A stretch of 64,000 bases of DNA from Mycobacterium sp. NBC_00419 (GTDB lineage Bacteria > Actinomycetota > Actinomycetes > Mycobacteriales > Mycobacteriaceae). Made by a program: the position numbers and the translations under genes. The first letter of the stretch is position 1. Each line of letters opens with the position of its first letter. Location: positions 2,356,001 through 2,420,000 of the forward strand of contig NZ_CP107931.1 in assembly GCF_036023875.1 (NCBI RefSeq). Reading direction: 5' to 3'. The notes beneath the pieces were generated by a model, which made no database searches, was not told where the DNA came from, and worked only from the letters and a program-made list of their open reading frames with translations. Positions 34,056 through 43,585 of this stretch are shown here, one piece after another.

Positions 34056-34140
34056 ACAGTGAACGGTTATCCAGATTGGGCGTATCCGCCTCACAAAAAA
34101 ACAGACCGGATGCCGGATTCGGTGAGTACATTTCTCGGGC

Positions 34141-34794
34141 ATGTCGACCGAAGCGGCGGGCGAGGTCACCGACCCGTCCGACACCGTGGGGTGGACCCGT
34201 TTCTACTTCGCCGATGAGTCGTGGGAATGGTCGCCGGTGGTGGCGCGCCTGCACGGTTACAAGCCCGGGGCCGTCACGCCGACCACCGATCTGGTGATGT
34301 CCCACAAGCACCCCGACGACCTGCCGATAGTGCGCGCGGTGCTGGCCACAGTGCGCGAATCGCAACAGCCGTGGAGCAGCCGGCACCGCATCATCGACAC
34401 CAGCGGCGAGGTGCGCGAAGTCGTGGTCGTCGGGTCTCACCTGCGCGATGAGACAGGTCGGATCGTCGGCACCGAAGGCCACTACGTCGACGTCACGCCG
34501 ATCCATCGGGAAGCCGACGAGGAACTGGCTGCCGCGGTGGCCGAGGTGGCCTCCAACCGGGCCACCATCGAGCAGGCCAAGGGCATGCTGATGCTGGTGT
34601 ACCGGGTCGATGCCGACCGCGCCTTCGAGATTCTGCGGTGGCGATCAGGCAGAACCAACACCAAGCTGCGGCTACTGGCCGAGCAGATCGTCATCGACGT
34701 CTGTGCCCTGAGCTTCGACGAGCGACTCCCGGCCCGGTCGGTGTACGACCACGTGCTGCTGACCGCACACACCAGAATCAGTCGTCCGCACTAG
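34141..34794 (+). CDS. PAS-ANTAR RNA-binding antiterminator-type regulator
   Basis: 217 residues. An N-terminal PAS fold (WEWSPVVARLHGYKPGAVTPTTDLVMSHKHPDDLPIV, about 25-125) is joined to a C-terminal ANTAR domain (NRATIEQAKGMLMLVYRVDADRAFEILRWRS, about 145-200). In mycobacteria such proteins bind two-hairpin RNA motifs and prevent termination. TACATT (34127-34132) lies 8 nt before the ATG, consistent with a leaderless start. The signal seen by the PAS domain is unknown. Confidence 0.9.
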   Translation: MSTEAAGEVTDPSDTVGWTRFYFADESWEWSPVVARLHGYKPGAVTPTTDLVMSHKHPDDLPIVRAVLATVRESQQPWSSRHRIIDTSGEVREVVVVGSHLRDETGRIVGTEGHYVDVTPIHREADEELAAAVAEVASNRATIEQAKGMLMLVYRVDADRAFEILRWRSGRTNTKLRLLAEQIVIDVCALSFDERLPARSVYDHVLLTAHTRISRPH

Positions 34795-34849
34795 GCGTGG
34801 CGCAGCCGTGACATTCCACTTCTGACATGTCGCGCTCTACGATGATCGG

Positions 34850-35377
34850 GTGAGTCTTCGGTACGCGGCACTGGGCCTGCTGGCCCAACAGCCCGGCAGC
34901 GGCTATGACCTGCTCAAACGGTTCGAGTATTCAATGGCCAACGTGTGGCCGGCCACCCAGAGCCAGCTCTACGGCGAGTTGAACAAGCTGGCCGATTCCG
35001 GGCTGATCGAGGTCAGCGACATCGGTCCCCGTGGCCGCAAGGAGTACCGGGTCACCGAGGCAGGCCGCGAGGACCTGCTGCGCTGGATGGCCAACGCGCA
35101 GGACGATCCGCCTTACCGCAGCGCCGAATTGTTGCGGGTCTTCCTGCTCGGCGAGATGCCGCCAGGGCAGGCCCGCGACCACATCCAGACGGTCGCCGAA
35201 CAAGCCGATACCGAGCACAAACGCTATGAGCAGCTGCGCGATTCGGTCGACTGGGATGACAGCGACGCCGACTTCTACGGCCGGGCGGCACTGGAGTACG
35301 GACTGCGCGCACAGGCCATGGAAGCCGACTGGGCACGCTGGCTGATCACGGAGATCGACCGCCGCTCGGCACATTGA
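34850..35377 (+). CDS. PadR-family regulator with C-terminal effector helix domain
   Basis: 175 residues. The winged-helix PadR domain begins SLRYAALGLLAQQPGSGYDLLKRF and includes QLYGELNKLADSGLIEVSDI (about 1-80). The C-terminal helices (about 90-170) match the Vir_act_alpha_C type. Length and layout are those of classical PadR-s1 proteins. The start is GTG 34850. A TGACATGTCG half-palindrome 18-27 bp upstream could be its autoregulatory site. The regulated genes are unknown. Confidence 0.88.
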   Translation: MSLRYAALGLLAQQPGSGYDLLKRFEYSMANVWPATQSQLYGELNKLADSGLIEVSDIGPRGRKEYRVTEAGREDLLRWMANAQDDPPYRSAELLRVFLLGEMPPGQARDHIQTVAEQADTEHKRYEQLRDSVDWDDSDADFYGRAALEYGLRAQAMEADWARWLITEIDRRSAH

Positions 35378-35384
35378 CCGTTGC

Positions 35385-35421
35385 ATCGCGATAGTTTCCG
35401 ATATATCGTTGACGTATCGGA
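35385..35421. promoter_or_regulatory. Inverted-repeat operator region upstream of the FG-rich PadR gene
   Basis: TCCGATA (35397-35403) and TATCGGA (35415-35421) form a 7-11-7 inverted repeat. CGATATATCG (35399-35408) is itself a palindrome and ATCGCGAT (35385-35392) another. They lie 40-76 bp before the ATG at 35461, where a PadR autoregulatory operator would be expected. Confidence 0.55.
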
Positions 35422-35460
35422 AGCGCATTCGGCGTTTCCCGTCGAGAAAAGAGAGCTCCT

Positions 35461-36201
35461 ATGAGCACCCCATTCCCCCAGTGCGACGGCCCTGACTCGG
35501 GCCGCCCCGGTCCCGGCGGCTTCGGCCCCGGCTTCCGCCCGGGCTTCGGTCCCGGCTTCGGTTTTGCGCCGCCAGGACCCGCACGCCGGCATGCCCGCCG
35601 GCATTTCCGTGAGCACCTCCGCGAACAGATGGCCGGCGGTGACGGCCCGGGCGGTTTCGGTCCCCGCGGCGGCTTCGGCCCCGGTTTCGGGTTCGGTCCG
35701 GGCTTCGGCCCTGGCTTCGGCTTCGGACCCGGCGGCGGACGCCGTGGCCACGGTCGCAGCCGGGGCAGGCGAGGTGACGTCCGCGTCGCCATCCTGGCCC
35801 TGCTGGCCGAACGGCCGATGCACGGCTACGAGATGATCCAGGAGATCGCCGAGCGCACCAACGGTGTGTGGAAGCCCAGCCCCGGCTCGGTCTACCCCAC
35901 CCTGCAGTTGCTCGTCGACGAAGGCGTCATCGTCGGCACCGAAACCGACGGCAGCAAGAAGCTTTTCGAGCTGACCGAGGACGGGCGGACCGCCGCGGAG
36001 AAGATCACCACCCCGCCGTGGGAGGAGATCAACGAGGACATCGAGCCCGGCCAGGTCAACCTGCGCGCCGCGATGGGCCAGCTGTTCGGGGCGGTCGCGC
36101 AGTCCGCGCACACCGCCAGCCCCGAACAGCAGCAGCGCATCGTCGACATCGTCAACGCTGCGCGCCGCGAGGTCTACCAGATCCTCGGCGAGTCCGAGTA
36201 G
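35461..36201 (+). CDS. PadR-family regulator with Phe-Gly/Pro-rich N-terminal extension
   Basis: 246 residues. A low-complexity region (about 17-92) is built from FGPGFG-type units, interrupted by an Arg/His-rich helix (ARRHARRHFREHLREQM, 41-57). A basic linker GRRGHGRSRGRRGD leads into a canonical PadR winged helix (VRVAILALLAERPMHGYEMIQEIAERTNGVWKPSPGSVYPTLQLL, about 108-180). The C-terminal helix likely dimerises. AGAGAG upstream may serve as ribosome-binding site. The disordered extension is unusual for the family. Target genes are unknown; the operator at 35385-35421 suggests autoregulation. Confidence 0.88.
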   Translation: MSTPFPQCDGPDSGRPGPGGFGPGFRPGFGPGFGFAPPGPARRHARRHFREHLREQMAGGDGPGGFGPRGGFGPGFGFGPGFGPGFGFGPGGGRRGHGRSRGRRGDVRVAILALLAERPMHGYEMIQEIAERTNGVWKPSPGSVYPTLQLLVDEGVIVGTETDGSKKLFELTEDGRTAAEKITTPPWEEINEDIEPGQVNLRAAMGQLFGAVAQSAHTASPEQQQRIVDIVNAARREVYQILGESE

Positions 36202-36208
36202 CGATTTC

Positions 36209-36245
36209 GGCGCGGTTATCGTCGCCCAGCGGCGATAACCGCGCC
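36209..36245. terminator. Bidirectional terminator between PadR and glpK
   Basis: GGCGCGGTTATCG (36209-36221) pairs perfectly with CGATAACCGCGCC (36233-36245); inner bases CGC/GCG extend the stem. Short T and A runs flank it. The two genes converge on this hairpin. Confidence 0.85.
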
Positions 36246-36249
36246 CGAA

Positions 36250-37767
36250 TCACGACACGTCGACCCAATCGAGGGTGCGCTGCACCGCCTTATGCCAGCC
36301 CGCATAGCCGGCGGCACGCTGTTCCTCACTCCAGGCCGGCGACCAACGCCGGTCCTCATGCCAATTGGCACGCAGGTCGTCGGGGTCAGCCCAGAAGCCG
36401 GTCGCCAGCCCGGCGGCATACGCCGCACCCAGCGCCGTGGTCTCGGCGACCACCGGACGCACCACGTCCACACCCAGCACGTCGGCCTGGATCTGCATGC
36501 ACAACTCGTTGAGCGTCACCCCGCCGTCGACCTTGAGCACCTCCAGGTGCACACCCGAGTCCGCCTCCATCGCATCCACGACGTCGCGGCTCTGGTAGCA
36601 GATCGCCTCCAGCGTCGCGCGGGCGACGTGCGCGTTGGAGTTGAACCGGGACAGCCCCACGATCGCGCCCCGGGCATCCGAGCGCCAGTACGGCGCGAAC
36701 AGCCCGGAGAACGCCGGCACGAAGTACACCCCACCGTTGTCGGCGACCTGGGAGGCCAGTGTCTCGCTGTCCGCGGCGCCGCTGATGATGCCCAGCTGGT
36801 CGCGTAGCCACTGCACCGCCGAACCCGTCACCGCAATCGAACCCTCAAGGGCGTAAACAGGTTTCGCGTCACCGAACTGATAACACACCGTGGTCAGCAG
36901 GCCGTTGGAGCTGCGCACGATCTTCTCGCCGGTATTGAGCAGCAGGAAGTTGCCGGTGCCGTAGGTGTTCTTGGCCTCCCCCGGCGCCAGGCACACCTGA
37001 CCCACCATCGCCGCCTGCTGATCACCCAGGCTTGCGGTGACCGGTACCTCGCCGCCGGTGGGCCCACCGGGATGGGTCATGCCGTAGGGCTCCGGTGAGG
37101 ACGACGGACGGATATCCGGCAGCATCACCCGGGGAATCCCGAAGAACGACAACAGTTCATCGTCCCAATCCAGCGTCTCCAGATTCATCAGCATGGTCCG
37201 GCTGGCGTTGGTCACGTCGGTGACGTGCACCCCGCCGGCCGCGCCGCCGGTGAGGTTCCACAGCACCCACGTGTCAGGCGTGCCGAACAGCGCATCACCG
37301 CGTTCGGCGGCCGCGCGCACACCGTCGACGTTCTCCAGAATCCACTGCAGCTTGCCGCCGGAGAAGTAGGTCGCCGGGGGCAGACCGGCCTTGTGCCGGA
37401 TCACGTCCCCGCGCCCGTCACGATCGAGCGCGGTGGCGATGCGATCGGTGCGGGTGTCCTGCCAGACGATCGCGTTGTAGTACGGCCGGCCGGTCTTGCG
37501 ATTCCACACCAGCGTGGTCTCGCGCTGGTTGGTGATACCCAGCGCGGCGAGGTCACCGGCGGACAGCTTGGTGGTGTTCAGCGCGGACTGGACGACGGTC
37601 TTGGTGCGCTCCCAGATCTCCACCGGGTTGTGCTCGACCCAGCCCGCCTTCGGCAGGATCTGCTCGTGCTCGAGCTGGTGGCGGCCCACCTCGATGCCGT
37701 TGTGGTCGAAGATCATGCAACGGGTGCTGGTGGTGCCCTGGTCAATCGATGCGACGAAGTCGGCCAA
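36250..37767 (-). CDS. glpK: Glycerol kinase
   Basis: 505 residues, matching Rv3696c. [23 protein letters not shown] is the conserved FGGY-kinase start, and [31 protein letters not shown] holds the glycerol-binding residues. [13 protein letters not shown] and [18 protein letters not shown] motifs follow. It phosphorylates glycerol to glycerol-3-phosphate with ATP. I chose TTG 37767 because AGGAGC sits at the proper distance and no ATG is in frame nearby. It is monocistronic, ending at the bidirectional terminator. Confidence 0.93.
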   Translation of the reverse strand: MADFVASIDQGTTSTRCMIFDHNGIEVGRHQLEHEQILPKAGWVEHNPVEIWERTKTVVQSALNTTKLSAGDLAALGITNQRETTLVWNRKTGRPYYNAIVWQDTRTDRIATALDRDGRGDVIRHKAGLPPATYFSGGKLQWILENVDGVRAAAERGDALFGTPDTWVLWNLTGGAAGGVHVTDVTNASRTMLMNLETLDWDDELLSFFGIPRVMLPDIRPSSSPEPYGMTHPGGPTGGEVPVTASLGDQQAAMVGQVCLAPGEAKNTYGTGNFLLLNTGEKIVRSSNGLLTTVCYQFGDAKPVYALEGSIAVTGSAVQWLRDQLGIISGAADSETLASQVADNGGVYFVPAFSGLFAPYWRSDARGAIVGLSRFNSNAHVARATLEAICYQSRDVVDAMEADSGVHLEVLKVDGGVTLNELCMQIQADVLGVDVVRPVVAETTALGAAYAAGLATGFWADPDDLRANWHEDRRWSPAWSEEQRAAGYAGWHKAVQRTLDWVDVS

Positions 37768-37800
37768 CAGTGCTCCTAGAAACGTGGCGGTGCATCGTCC

Positions 37801-38562
37801 ATGATGGCCTACGTGGCAAAACCAGTGGCAGACATCGCCGACATGCCCAGGGGCGGGCCGGACGCGTCGTGGCTGGACCGCCTCCTGCAGACCGACCGCC
37901 CCGAGTACCTCGACCGCGACGACGTCGACGACGACGTCAAACGCGGCGTGATCCGCGCCCTCGACGTGATGGGCTCGATGTTCAACGAGCACGAACGCAA
38001 TGCGCAGCTGGTGCTGCGCGAGGTCGCCGACGTCGCCGACCCCAAGATCCTCGAACTCGGGGCCGGGCACGGCGCGCTGTCGCGCATCGTGCTCGAGCAG
38101 CACCCCACCGCCGAGGTGACGGTCACCGATATCAACCCCGAGTCGGTGGCGGCGATGGCGGCCTCCGGTCTGGGCCAGGATCCGCGGGCCACCGTGCGCG
38201 TCGTCGACGCCACCGCCATCGACGCCCCCGACGACTCCTTCGACCTGGCGGTGTTCGCCCTGTCGTTCCATCACCTGCCGCCGCAACAGGCGGCACAGGT
38301 CTTCGCCGAAGCCACCCGGGTGGCCACCACGCTGCTCGTCATCGACCTCCCCCGGATGCCGTCGGTTCTGCACATCGCGAAGCTGGCGGTGTTCGCCCCG
38401 TTCGCGTTGTGGTGGCCGTTCGCCCACGACGGGTTCATCAGTTCACTGCGCGCCTACAGCCCGTCGGCGCTGCGCGCGCTGGGCGACTACGCGGGCGTTG
38501 ACGTCGAGGTGAGTAGCTCAGGTTTCGACCGCCAAACGGTACTGGCCAGCCGCAAGAGCTGA
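37801..38562 (+). CDS. Class I SAM-dependent methyltransferase
   Basis: 253 residues. SAM motif I is [20 protein letters not shown], motif II near [13 protein letters not shown], and motif [18 protein letters not shown]. The C-terminal region has a hydrophobic stretch ([23 protein letters not shown]) that may associate with the membrane. It diverges from glpK, 33 bp away. The substrate is unknown; the layout fits the small-molecule (UbiE-like) type. Confidence 0.82.
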   Translation: MMAYVAKPVADIADMPRGGPDASWLDRLLQTDRPEYLDRDDVDDDVKRGVIRALDVMGSMFNEHERNAQLVLREVADVADPKILELGAGHGALSRIVLEQHPTAEVTVTDINPESVAAMAASGLGQDPRATVRVVDATAIDAPDDSFDLAVFALSFHHLPPQQAAQVFAEATRVATTLLVIDLPRMPSVLHIAKLAVFAPFALWWPFAHDGFISSLRAYSPSALRALGDYAGVDVEVSSSGFDRQTVLASRKS

Positions 38563-38611
38563 TCTGCGCCATTCGCTTGCGCGCCCGGCACCGAACCGGT
38601 TGCATGGCCCC

Positions 38612-40087
38612 GTGGGCGAAGAGGTCAAGCACGCCAGCTACACCCGGGCGCACCGGCAGGAGTACCGGCGCAAGGTACAGCTCTGCCTGGACGTGTTCGA
38701 AACCATGCTCGCCCAGTCCAGCTTCGATTTCGACCGGCCACTGACCGGGATGGAGATCGAGTGCAACCTGGTCAACGCCGACTACCAGCCGGCGATGTCC
38801 AACCAGGAGGTGCTCGCGGCGATCGCCGATCCGGCCTACCAGACCGAATTGGGCGCCTACAACATCGAGTTCAACGTGCCGCCGCGACGGCTGCCGGGCC
38901 GAACCGCACTGGAGCTGGAAGACGAGATCCGCGCCAGCCTCAACGCCGCGGAGACCAAGGCCAACACCGACGGCGCGCACATCGTGATGATCGGCATCCT
39001 GCCGACGTTGATGCAGGAGCATCTGACGGGCCACTGGATGAGCCCGTCGATGCGCTACCAGGCGCTCAACGACTCGATCTTCACCGCCCGCGGCGAGGAC
39101 ATCCTGATTGACATCGCCGGCCCCGAACGGCTCAGCGTGCACGCGGAGTCCATCGCGCCCGAATCTGCTTGCACCAGTATGCAATTGCACCTGCAGGTGT
39201 CACCCGCCGACTTCGCCAACAATTGGAACGCCGCACAGGTGCTGGCCGGCCCGCAGTTGGCGCTGGGCGCGAATTCGCCGTACTTCTTCGGCCATCACCT
39301 GTGGTCCGAGACGCGCATCGAGCTGTTCGCCCAGGCCACCGACACCCGGCCTGAGGAGCTGAAGACCCAGGGGGTGCGCCCGCGGGTGTGGTTCGGCGAG
39401 CGCTGGATCACCTCCATCTTCGACCTGTTCGAGGAGAACGTCCGCTACTTCCCGTCGCTGCTGCCCGAGCTGTCCGACGAGGACCCGGTGGCCGAACTCG
39501 CCGCCGGGCGCACTCCTCATCTGCCGGAACTGCGTTTGCACAACGGCACGGTGTACCGCTGGAACCGGCCGGTCTACGACGTCGTCAACGGCAGGCCGCA
39601 TCTGCGGGTGGAGAACCGCGTGTTGCCTGCCGGCCCGACCGTCGTCGACATGATGGCCAACTCGGCGTTCTACTACGGCGCGCTGCGCTACCTCTCGGAA
39701 GAGGACCGTCCGCTGTGGACGAAGATGAGTTTTACTGCCGCACATGACAATTTCCTCGACGCCGCCCGCCACGGCCTGGACGCCCGGCTGTACTGGCCGG
39801 GTTTCGGCGAAGTGACCGCCGACGAGTTGGTGCTGCGGACGCTGTTGCCGATGGCCGATGAGGGTTTGCGCCGCTGGCAGGTCGCACCCGAGGTACGTGA
39901 TCGCTACCTCGGGGTGATCGAGGGACGCGCCAAAACGGGCCGCAACGGGTCGGTCTGGCAGGTGGCGACGGTGCAGGCGCTCCAGGAGAAGGGTCTGGCC
40001 AGACCGCAGGCGCTAGCCGAGATGCTCAGGCGCTATTGCGAATTGATGCATTCCAACTCCCCGGTGCACACCTGGGAGCTTCCCTGA
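38612..40087 (+). CDS. Glutamate-cysteine-ligase-fold protein (Rv3698 type)
   Basis: 491 residues from GTG 38612. LTGMEIECNLVNADYQPAMSNQEVL, LGAYNIEFNVPPRRLPG and SACTSMQLHLQVSPADFANNWNAAQVLAGPQLALGANSPYFFG are patterns of the GCS2/carboxylate-amine ligase family with the metal-binding Glu residues. Its product is unknown. It is distinct from EgtA, encoded 5 kb downstream, which has the same general fold. An upstream TTG at 38600 would add four residues. It is followed after 40 bp by the Rv3699-type methyltransferase. Confidence 0.83.
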   Translation: MGEEVKHASYTRAHRQEYRRKVQLCLDVFETMLAQSSFDFDRPLTGMEIECNLVNADYQPAMSNQEVLAAIADPAYQTELGAYNIEFNVPPRRLPGRTALELEDEIRASLNAAETKANTDGAHIVMIGILPTLMQEHLTGHWMSPSMRYQALNDSIFTARGEDILIDIAGPERLSVHAESIAPESACTSMQLHLQVSPADFANNWNAAQVLAGPQLALGANSPYFFGHHLWSETRIELFAQATDTRPEELKTQGVRPRVWFGERWITSIFDLFEENVRYFPSLLPELSDEDPVAELAAGRTPHLPELRLHNGTVYRWNRPVYDVVNGRPHLRVENRVLPAGPTVVDMMANSAFYYGALRYLSEEDRPLWTKMSFTAAHDNFLDAARHGLDARLYWPGFGEVTADELVLRTLLPMADEGLRRWQVAPEVRDRYLGVIEGRAKTGRNGSVWQVATVQALQEKGLARPQALAEMLRRYCELMHSNSPVHTWELP

Positions 40088-40127
40088 CCGTTGAGGACCC
40101 GGTGCCGACCGGCGTACGGTTGGGTGC

Positions 40128-40805
40128 ATGGCTTCTGAGGTTATGGATTGGGACAGCGCCTACAAGCAGGAGGGGTCCTTCCCGGGCCCGCCTCCGTGGA
40201 ACATCGGCGAGCCGCAGCCGGAGCTGGCGGCCCTGATCCGCGACGGAAAGGTCACCGGCGAGGTACTCGACGCCGGGTGCGGGCACGCCGAGTTGTCGTT
40301 GGCGTTGGCGGCGCAGGGCTACACCGTGGTCGGGATCGACGTCTCACCGACCGCGATCGCCGCGGCCACCAAAGCCTCTGCGGACCGCGACCTGCCCGGC
40401 ACGACGTTCGTGTGCGACGACATCACCGCGTTCACCGGCTTCGACGGCCGGTTCGCGACGATCATCGACAGCACGCTGTTCCATTCACTGCCGGTCGAAC
40501 TCCGTGACGGTTACCTGCAGTCGGTGCACCGGGCGGCTGCGCCGGGCGCGCGCTACTACATCCTGGTGTTCGCCAAGGGCGCGTTCCCCGCTGAGTGGGA
40601 GACCAAGCCGAACGAGGTCGACGAGGACGAGTTGCGCACGGCGGTTTCGAAGTACTTCGTGGTTGACGAGATCCGCCCGGCCAAGATTCACGCGCACGAG
40701 CCCGAACACCCGGACCTGCCCGGCCGTCCGATGCCCGTGGACACCGACGAGAAGGGCCGCACGATGATGCCGGCCTTCCTGCTCAGCGCCCACAAAGAGC
40801 ACTGA
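40128..40805 (+). CDS. Class I methyltransferase (Rv3699 type)
   Basis: 225 residues. WDSAYKQEGSFPGPPPWNIGEPQPELAALI is a conserved N-terminus of this mycobacterial group. Motif I is VLDAGCGHAELSLALAAQGY with the acidic GIDVSPTAIAAA after it. It resembles thiopurine/thiol methyltransferases. It converges with egtE with only 4 bp between stops. Its link to ergothioneine is by position only. Confidence 0.85.
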   Translation: MASEVMDWDSAYKQEGSFPGPPPWNIGEPQPELAALIRDGKVTGEVLDAGCGHAELSLALAAQGYTVVGIDVSPTAIAAATKASADRDLPGTTFVCDDITAFTGFDGRFATIIDSTLFHSLPVELRDGYLQSVHRAAAPGARYYILVFAKGAFPAEWETKPNEVDEDELRTAVSKYFVVDEIRPAKIHAHEPEHPDLPGRPMPVDTDEKGRTMMPAFLLSAHKEH

Positions 40806-40809
40806 CGTC

Positions 40810-41922
40810 TCAGGCGTTGGTCACCGCCGTCAACGCGGCGGCGAAGGTCTCGATGTCCTCGCCGCTGTTGTCGACATGCGGTGACACCCGCAGCACCGGT
40901 GTCTGCATTTCCAGCGGTGCCCGCTCAGTGCCGGCGGCGGTCGTGACGATGTTGTGCTCGGCGATCAGGCGCGCCCGCACGGCCGCCGGATCCGCTCCGG
41001 AGGTCGGCGTCAGGGTGGTGATCGCGGTGGGCTCGTCGACGGGTTCCACGACGCGCCAGCCGGGGATGTCGGCGAGCACCTTCCGTGTCATCCCCGCCAG
41101 GGCGACGAGCGCGGCCCGCACCGCCTCCGGTCCGGCAGCGAGGTACTCCCCCACCGCAACCGAAAATCCCACTCGGGCAGCGATATTGGCCTCGCCGAAC
41201 TCCAGGCACTGCAAGGCCGACAGCGAGCCGGCCCACTCCGGGCAGCGCAACAGGTCGGCCAGCGCCGGGCGGACCGCCAGCACCCCGATACCCCGGGGGC
41301 CGGCGATCCACTTGCGTGACGACGAGTAGACGGCGTCGACGTCGGCCACGCAGTCGATCTGCCCCAGCGCCTGCGCGGCGTCGACGACCAGCGGCACCCC
41401 GAGGTCGCGGCACACCGCGGCCAGCGCCGAAACCGGTTGCACCACACCGCGGTGGCTGCCGACCGCCGTCAGGTGCACCATCGCGGGGGGCTCAGCACGC
41501 AGTGCCGCCGCGGCGGCGTCGGGATCCACCCGGCCGGCACCGTCCACCGGCAGGATCGAGCGGGTGAAACCGTGGGCCGCGAACTGGGCGAGGTTGGGTC
41601 CGTACTCCCCGGGCAGGTGGGCAACCGTCGTGGCCAGCGGCCACGCCCCGAGCAGCAATTCCAGCGAGTTCCCCGAGCCGGTCGTGAAAATGACGTCAGC
41701 AGGCGACATTCCGGTCAGCGCGGCGACACCGGCGCGCCCGGCGTCGAGCACGGGTGCTGCCGCTTCGGCGGCGACGTATCCGCCGACCTCGGATTCGTGG
41801 CGGGCGTGTGCCGCGGCCGCCTCGATCGCGGCCAGCGTTTGGCGTGAGCAGGCGGCGCTGTCGAGATGTACACCGGCCGAGGGCAGCCGGGCCTGACGCC
41901 AGCGGTCCCTCAGGGTGCTCAC
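40810..41922 (-). CDS. egtE: Ergothioneine C-S lyase EgtE (PLP)
   Basis: 370 residues, matching Rv3700c. A fold-type I PLP enzyme: PLP lysine K204 in [11 protein letters not shown], aspartate D181 in [10 protein letters not shown]. It cleaves hercynylcysteine sulfoxide to ergothioneine, pyruvate and ammonia. The gene overlaps egtD by 4 bp (GTGA) and is the last gene of the operon. All five egt genes are present in the order A-B-C-D-E. Confidence 0.93.
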   Translation of the reverse strand: MSTLRDRWRQARLPSAGVHLDSAACSRQTLAAIEAAAAHARHESEVGGYVAAEAAAPVLDAGRAGVAALTGMSPADVIFTTGSGNSLELLLGAWPLATTVAHLPGEYGPNLAQFAAHGFTRSILPVDGAGRVDPDAAAAALRAEPPAMVHLTAVGSHRGVVQPVSALAAVCRDLGVPLVVDAAQALGQIDCVADVDAVYSSSRKWIAGPRGIGVLAVRPALADLLRCPEWAGSLSALQCLEFGEANIAARVGFSVAVGEYLAAGPEAVRAALVALAGMTRKVLADIPGWRVVEPVDEPTAITTLTPTSGADPAAVRARLIAEHNIVTTAAGTERAPLEMQTPVLRVSPHVDNSGEDIETFAAALTAVTNA

Positions 41923-42884
41923 TTGAGCGCCAGCGACAGGCCGAAATCACCTGCCGGGTCAGTCCACCAGTGGGTCCGTCGCAGGCCTGCCTCGGAGAGT
42001 TCCCGGCTGACCGCGTCCGGCCGGAACTTGCACGACACCTCGGTGAGCATCTCCTCACCCTTGCCGAAGTCGACGGTGAGGTCCAGCGCCGCGATGTGAA
42101 CGTGTTGTGCGTCGTCGGCGCGCAGCCACATCTCGATGCGTTCCGCCTCGGCGTTCCAGCGGGCGACGTGAGCGAACGCCTCGACGTCGAAATCTGCGTT
42201 GAGCTCCCGGTTCACCACGGCCAGCACGTTGCGGTTGAACCGCGCTGTCACGCCCGCGCTGTCGTCGTAGGCGCGCACCAGCCGGTCGGCGTCCTTGACC
42301 AGATCGGTGCCGAGCAGCAACGAGTCGCCGGGCTCCAGGACGTCGGCCAGCGAGGACAGGAACTCCGCGCGCGGCCCGGGCGTGAGGTTGCCGATGGTGG
42401 ATCCGAGGAAGACGAACAACCGCCGCCCGCCGCCGGGGATCTTGGCCAGGTGTTCCTCGAAATCCCCACACACGGCGTCGATCTCGAGATCGGGGAACTC
42501 GCCCTGTAACGCCTCCCCCGCGGACTCCAGCACGCCCGCGTCGACGTCGAACGGGACGAACCGGCGCAGCGCTCCGTGCTCGCGCATGGCGGCCAGCAGC
42601 ATCCTGGTCTTCTCCGAGGTGCCGCTGCCGAGTTCGACGAGAGTGTCGGCACCGCTGGCCTGCGCGATGCCGGCTGACTGGGCACCCAGGATGGCCGCCT
42701 CCGCCCTGGTCGGGTAGTACTCGGGCAGCCGGGTGATCTGGTCGAACAGCTCGCTACCTACGGCGTCGTAAAACCACTTGGGCGGCAAGGACTTCGGGCT
42801 CTGCTGCAGCCCGCTGCGCACGTCGTCGCGTAGCGCCTGCGCCGCCGAGTCGGCGGCCAGGAAGTTGGACAGCGTGAACGTCAC
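41919..42884 (-). CDS. egtD: Histidine N-alpha-methyltransferase EgtD
   Basis: 321 residues from GTG 42884, equal to the characterised M. smegmatis enzyme. [30 protein letters not shown] and the SAM motif [16 protein letters not shown] are diagnostic. It trimethylates histidine to hercynine. GAAAGGATC precedes the start. GTGA overlap with egtC upstream and with egtE downstream indicates coupled translation. Confidence 0.96.
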   Translation of the reverse strand: MTFTLSNFLAADSAAQALRDDVRSGLQQSPKSLPPKWFYDAVGSELFDQITRLPEYYPTRAEAAILGAQSAGIAQASGADTLVELGSGTSEKTRMLLAAMREHGALRRFVPFDVDAGVLESAGEALQGEFPDLEIDAVCGDFEEHLAKIPGGGRRLFVFLGSTIGNLTPGPRAEFLSSLADVLEPGDSLLLGTDLVKDADRLVRAYDDSAGVTARFNRNVLAVVNRELNADFDVEAFAHVARWNAEAERIEMWLRADDAQHVHIAALDLTVDFGKGEEMLTEVSCKFRPDAVSRELSEAGLRRTHWWTDPAGDFGLSLALK

Positions 42885-43585
42885 GACGATCCTTTCAGCG
42901 GTGTCCACGTCACCCGGCCTTCGGTGACCTCGACGAGGTGGCGGTCGGGAACGTCATGCCAGCCCGGGTGGTCGTCATAGGGTTCGCTCGCCAGCACCAC
43001 CCCGTCGGCCCGCTCGAGCACCGACAACGTATCCCCCCAGGTTGTCGCCAGCAGCCGGGAACCGTTGGCCGCCAGGATGTTCAGCCGTGCGCCGGGGTCG
43101 GCGGCGGCGACTTCGACGACGGTGTCGCCGAGGTTGTCCAGTCCACGCTCGAAGATCAGGGCGGCCAGGATGGCGCTGTCGACGGTCGACTCGGCCGCCG
43201 AGGTGACCGGCAGCACGGCGCGGTCGACGATCCCGTTGTGCGACAACAACCAGCGGCCGTCGGTGAAGGGTGCCGATGCGCTGGGTTCGATCGGCATCCC
43301 GACGGTGGCCGAGCGGACCGCGGCGATCACACACCCGCTGAGCAGCGCCGGCGATACCGAGGCGAATGACACGTCACCCCACAACGGTGATGCGCTGCGC
43401 CAGCGTCGCACCTGCCCGCCGGGGCCGGTCCCGTCGAAGAACCCGACGCCCCAGCCATCGGCGTTGAGCAGTCCGTGTTTCTGGCGGCGCGGGGCGTAGG
43501 ACTGCACCCGTAGACCCGACGGCGGGTCCAACACGAGTGAGGCCACCGACACCGGCTCGCCCAGCCACCCCAGATGACGGCACAT
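42881..43585 (-). CDS. egtC: Gamma-glutamyl hercynylcysteine sulfoxide hydrolase EgtC
   Basis: 234 residues. It begins MCRHLGWLG, so C2 becomes the Ntn nucleophile after Met removal, as in class II glutamine amidotransferases. [17 protein letters not shown] and AESTVDSAI are conserved. It removes the glutamyl group from the EgtB product. Its ATG shares one base with the egtB stop (TGATG). The frame is open further upstream within egtB, but the MCRH start is required for catalysis. Confidence 0.95.
   Translation of the reverse strand: MCRHLGWLGEPVSVASLVLDPPSGLRVQSYAPRRQKHGLLNADGWGVGFFDGTGPGGQVRRWRSASPLWGDVSFASVSPALLSGCVIAAVRSATVGMPIEPSASAPFTDGRWLLSHNGIVDRAVLPVTSAAESTVDSAILAALIFERGLDNLGDTVVEVAAADPGARLNILAANGSRLLATTWGDTLSVLERADGVVLASEPYDDHPGWHDVPDRHLVEVTEGRVTWTPLKGSS

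Noticed and set aside
37768..38427. Long upstream extension of glpK.
   Set aside because: It is antisense to a clear methyltransferase; TTG 37767 with AGGAGC matches the conserved GlpK N-terminus.
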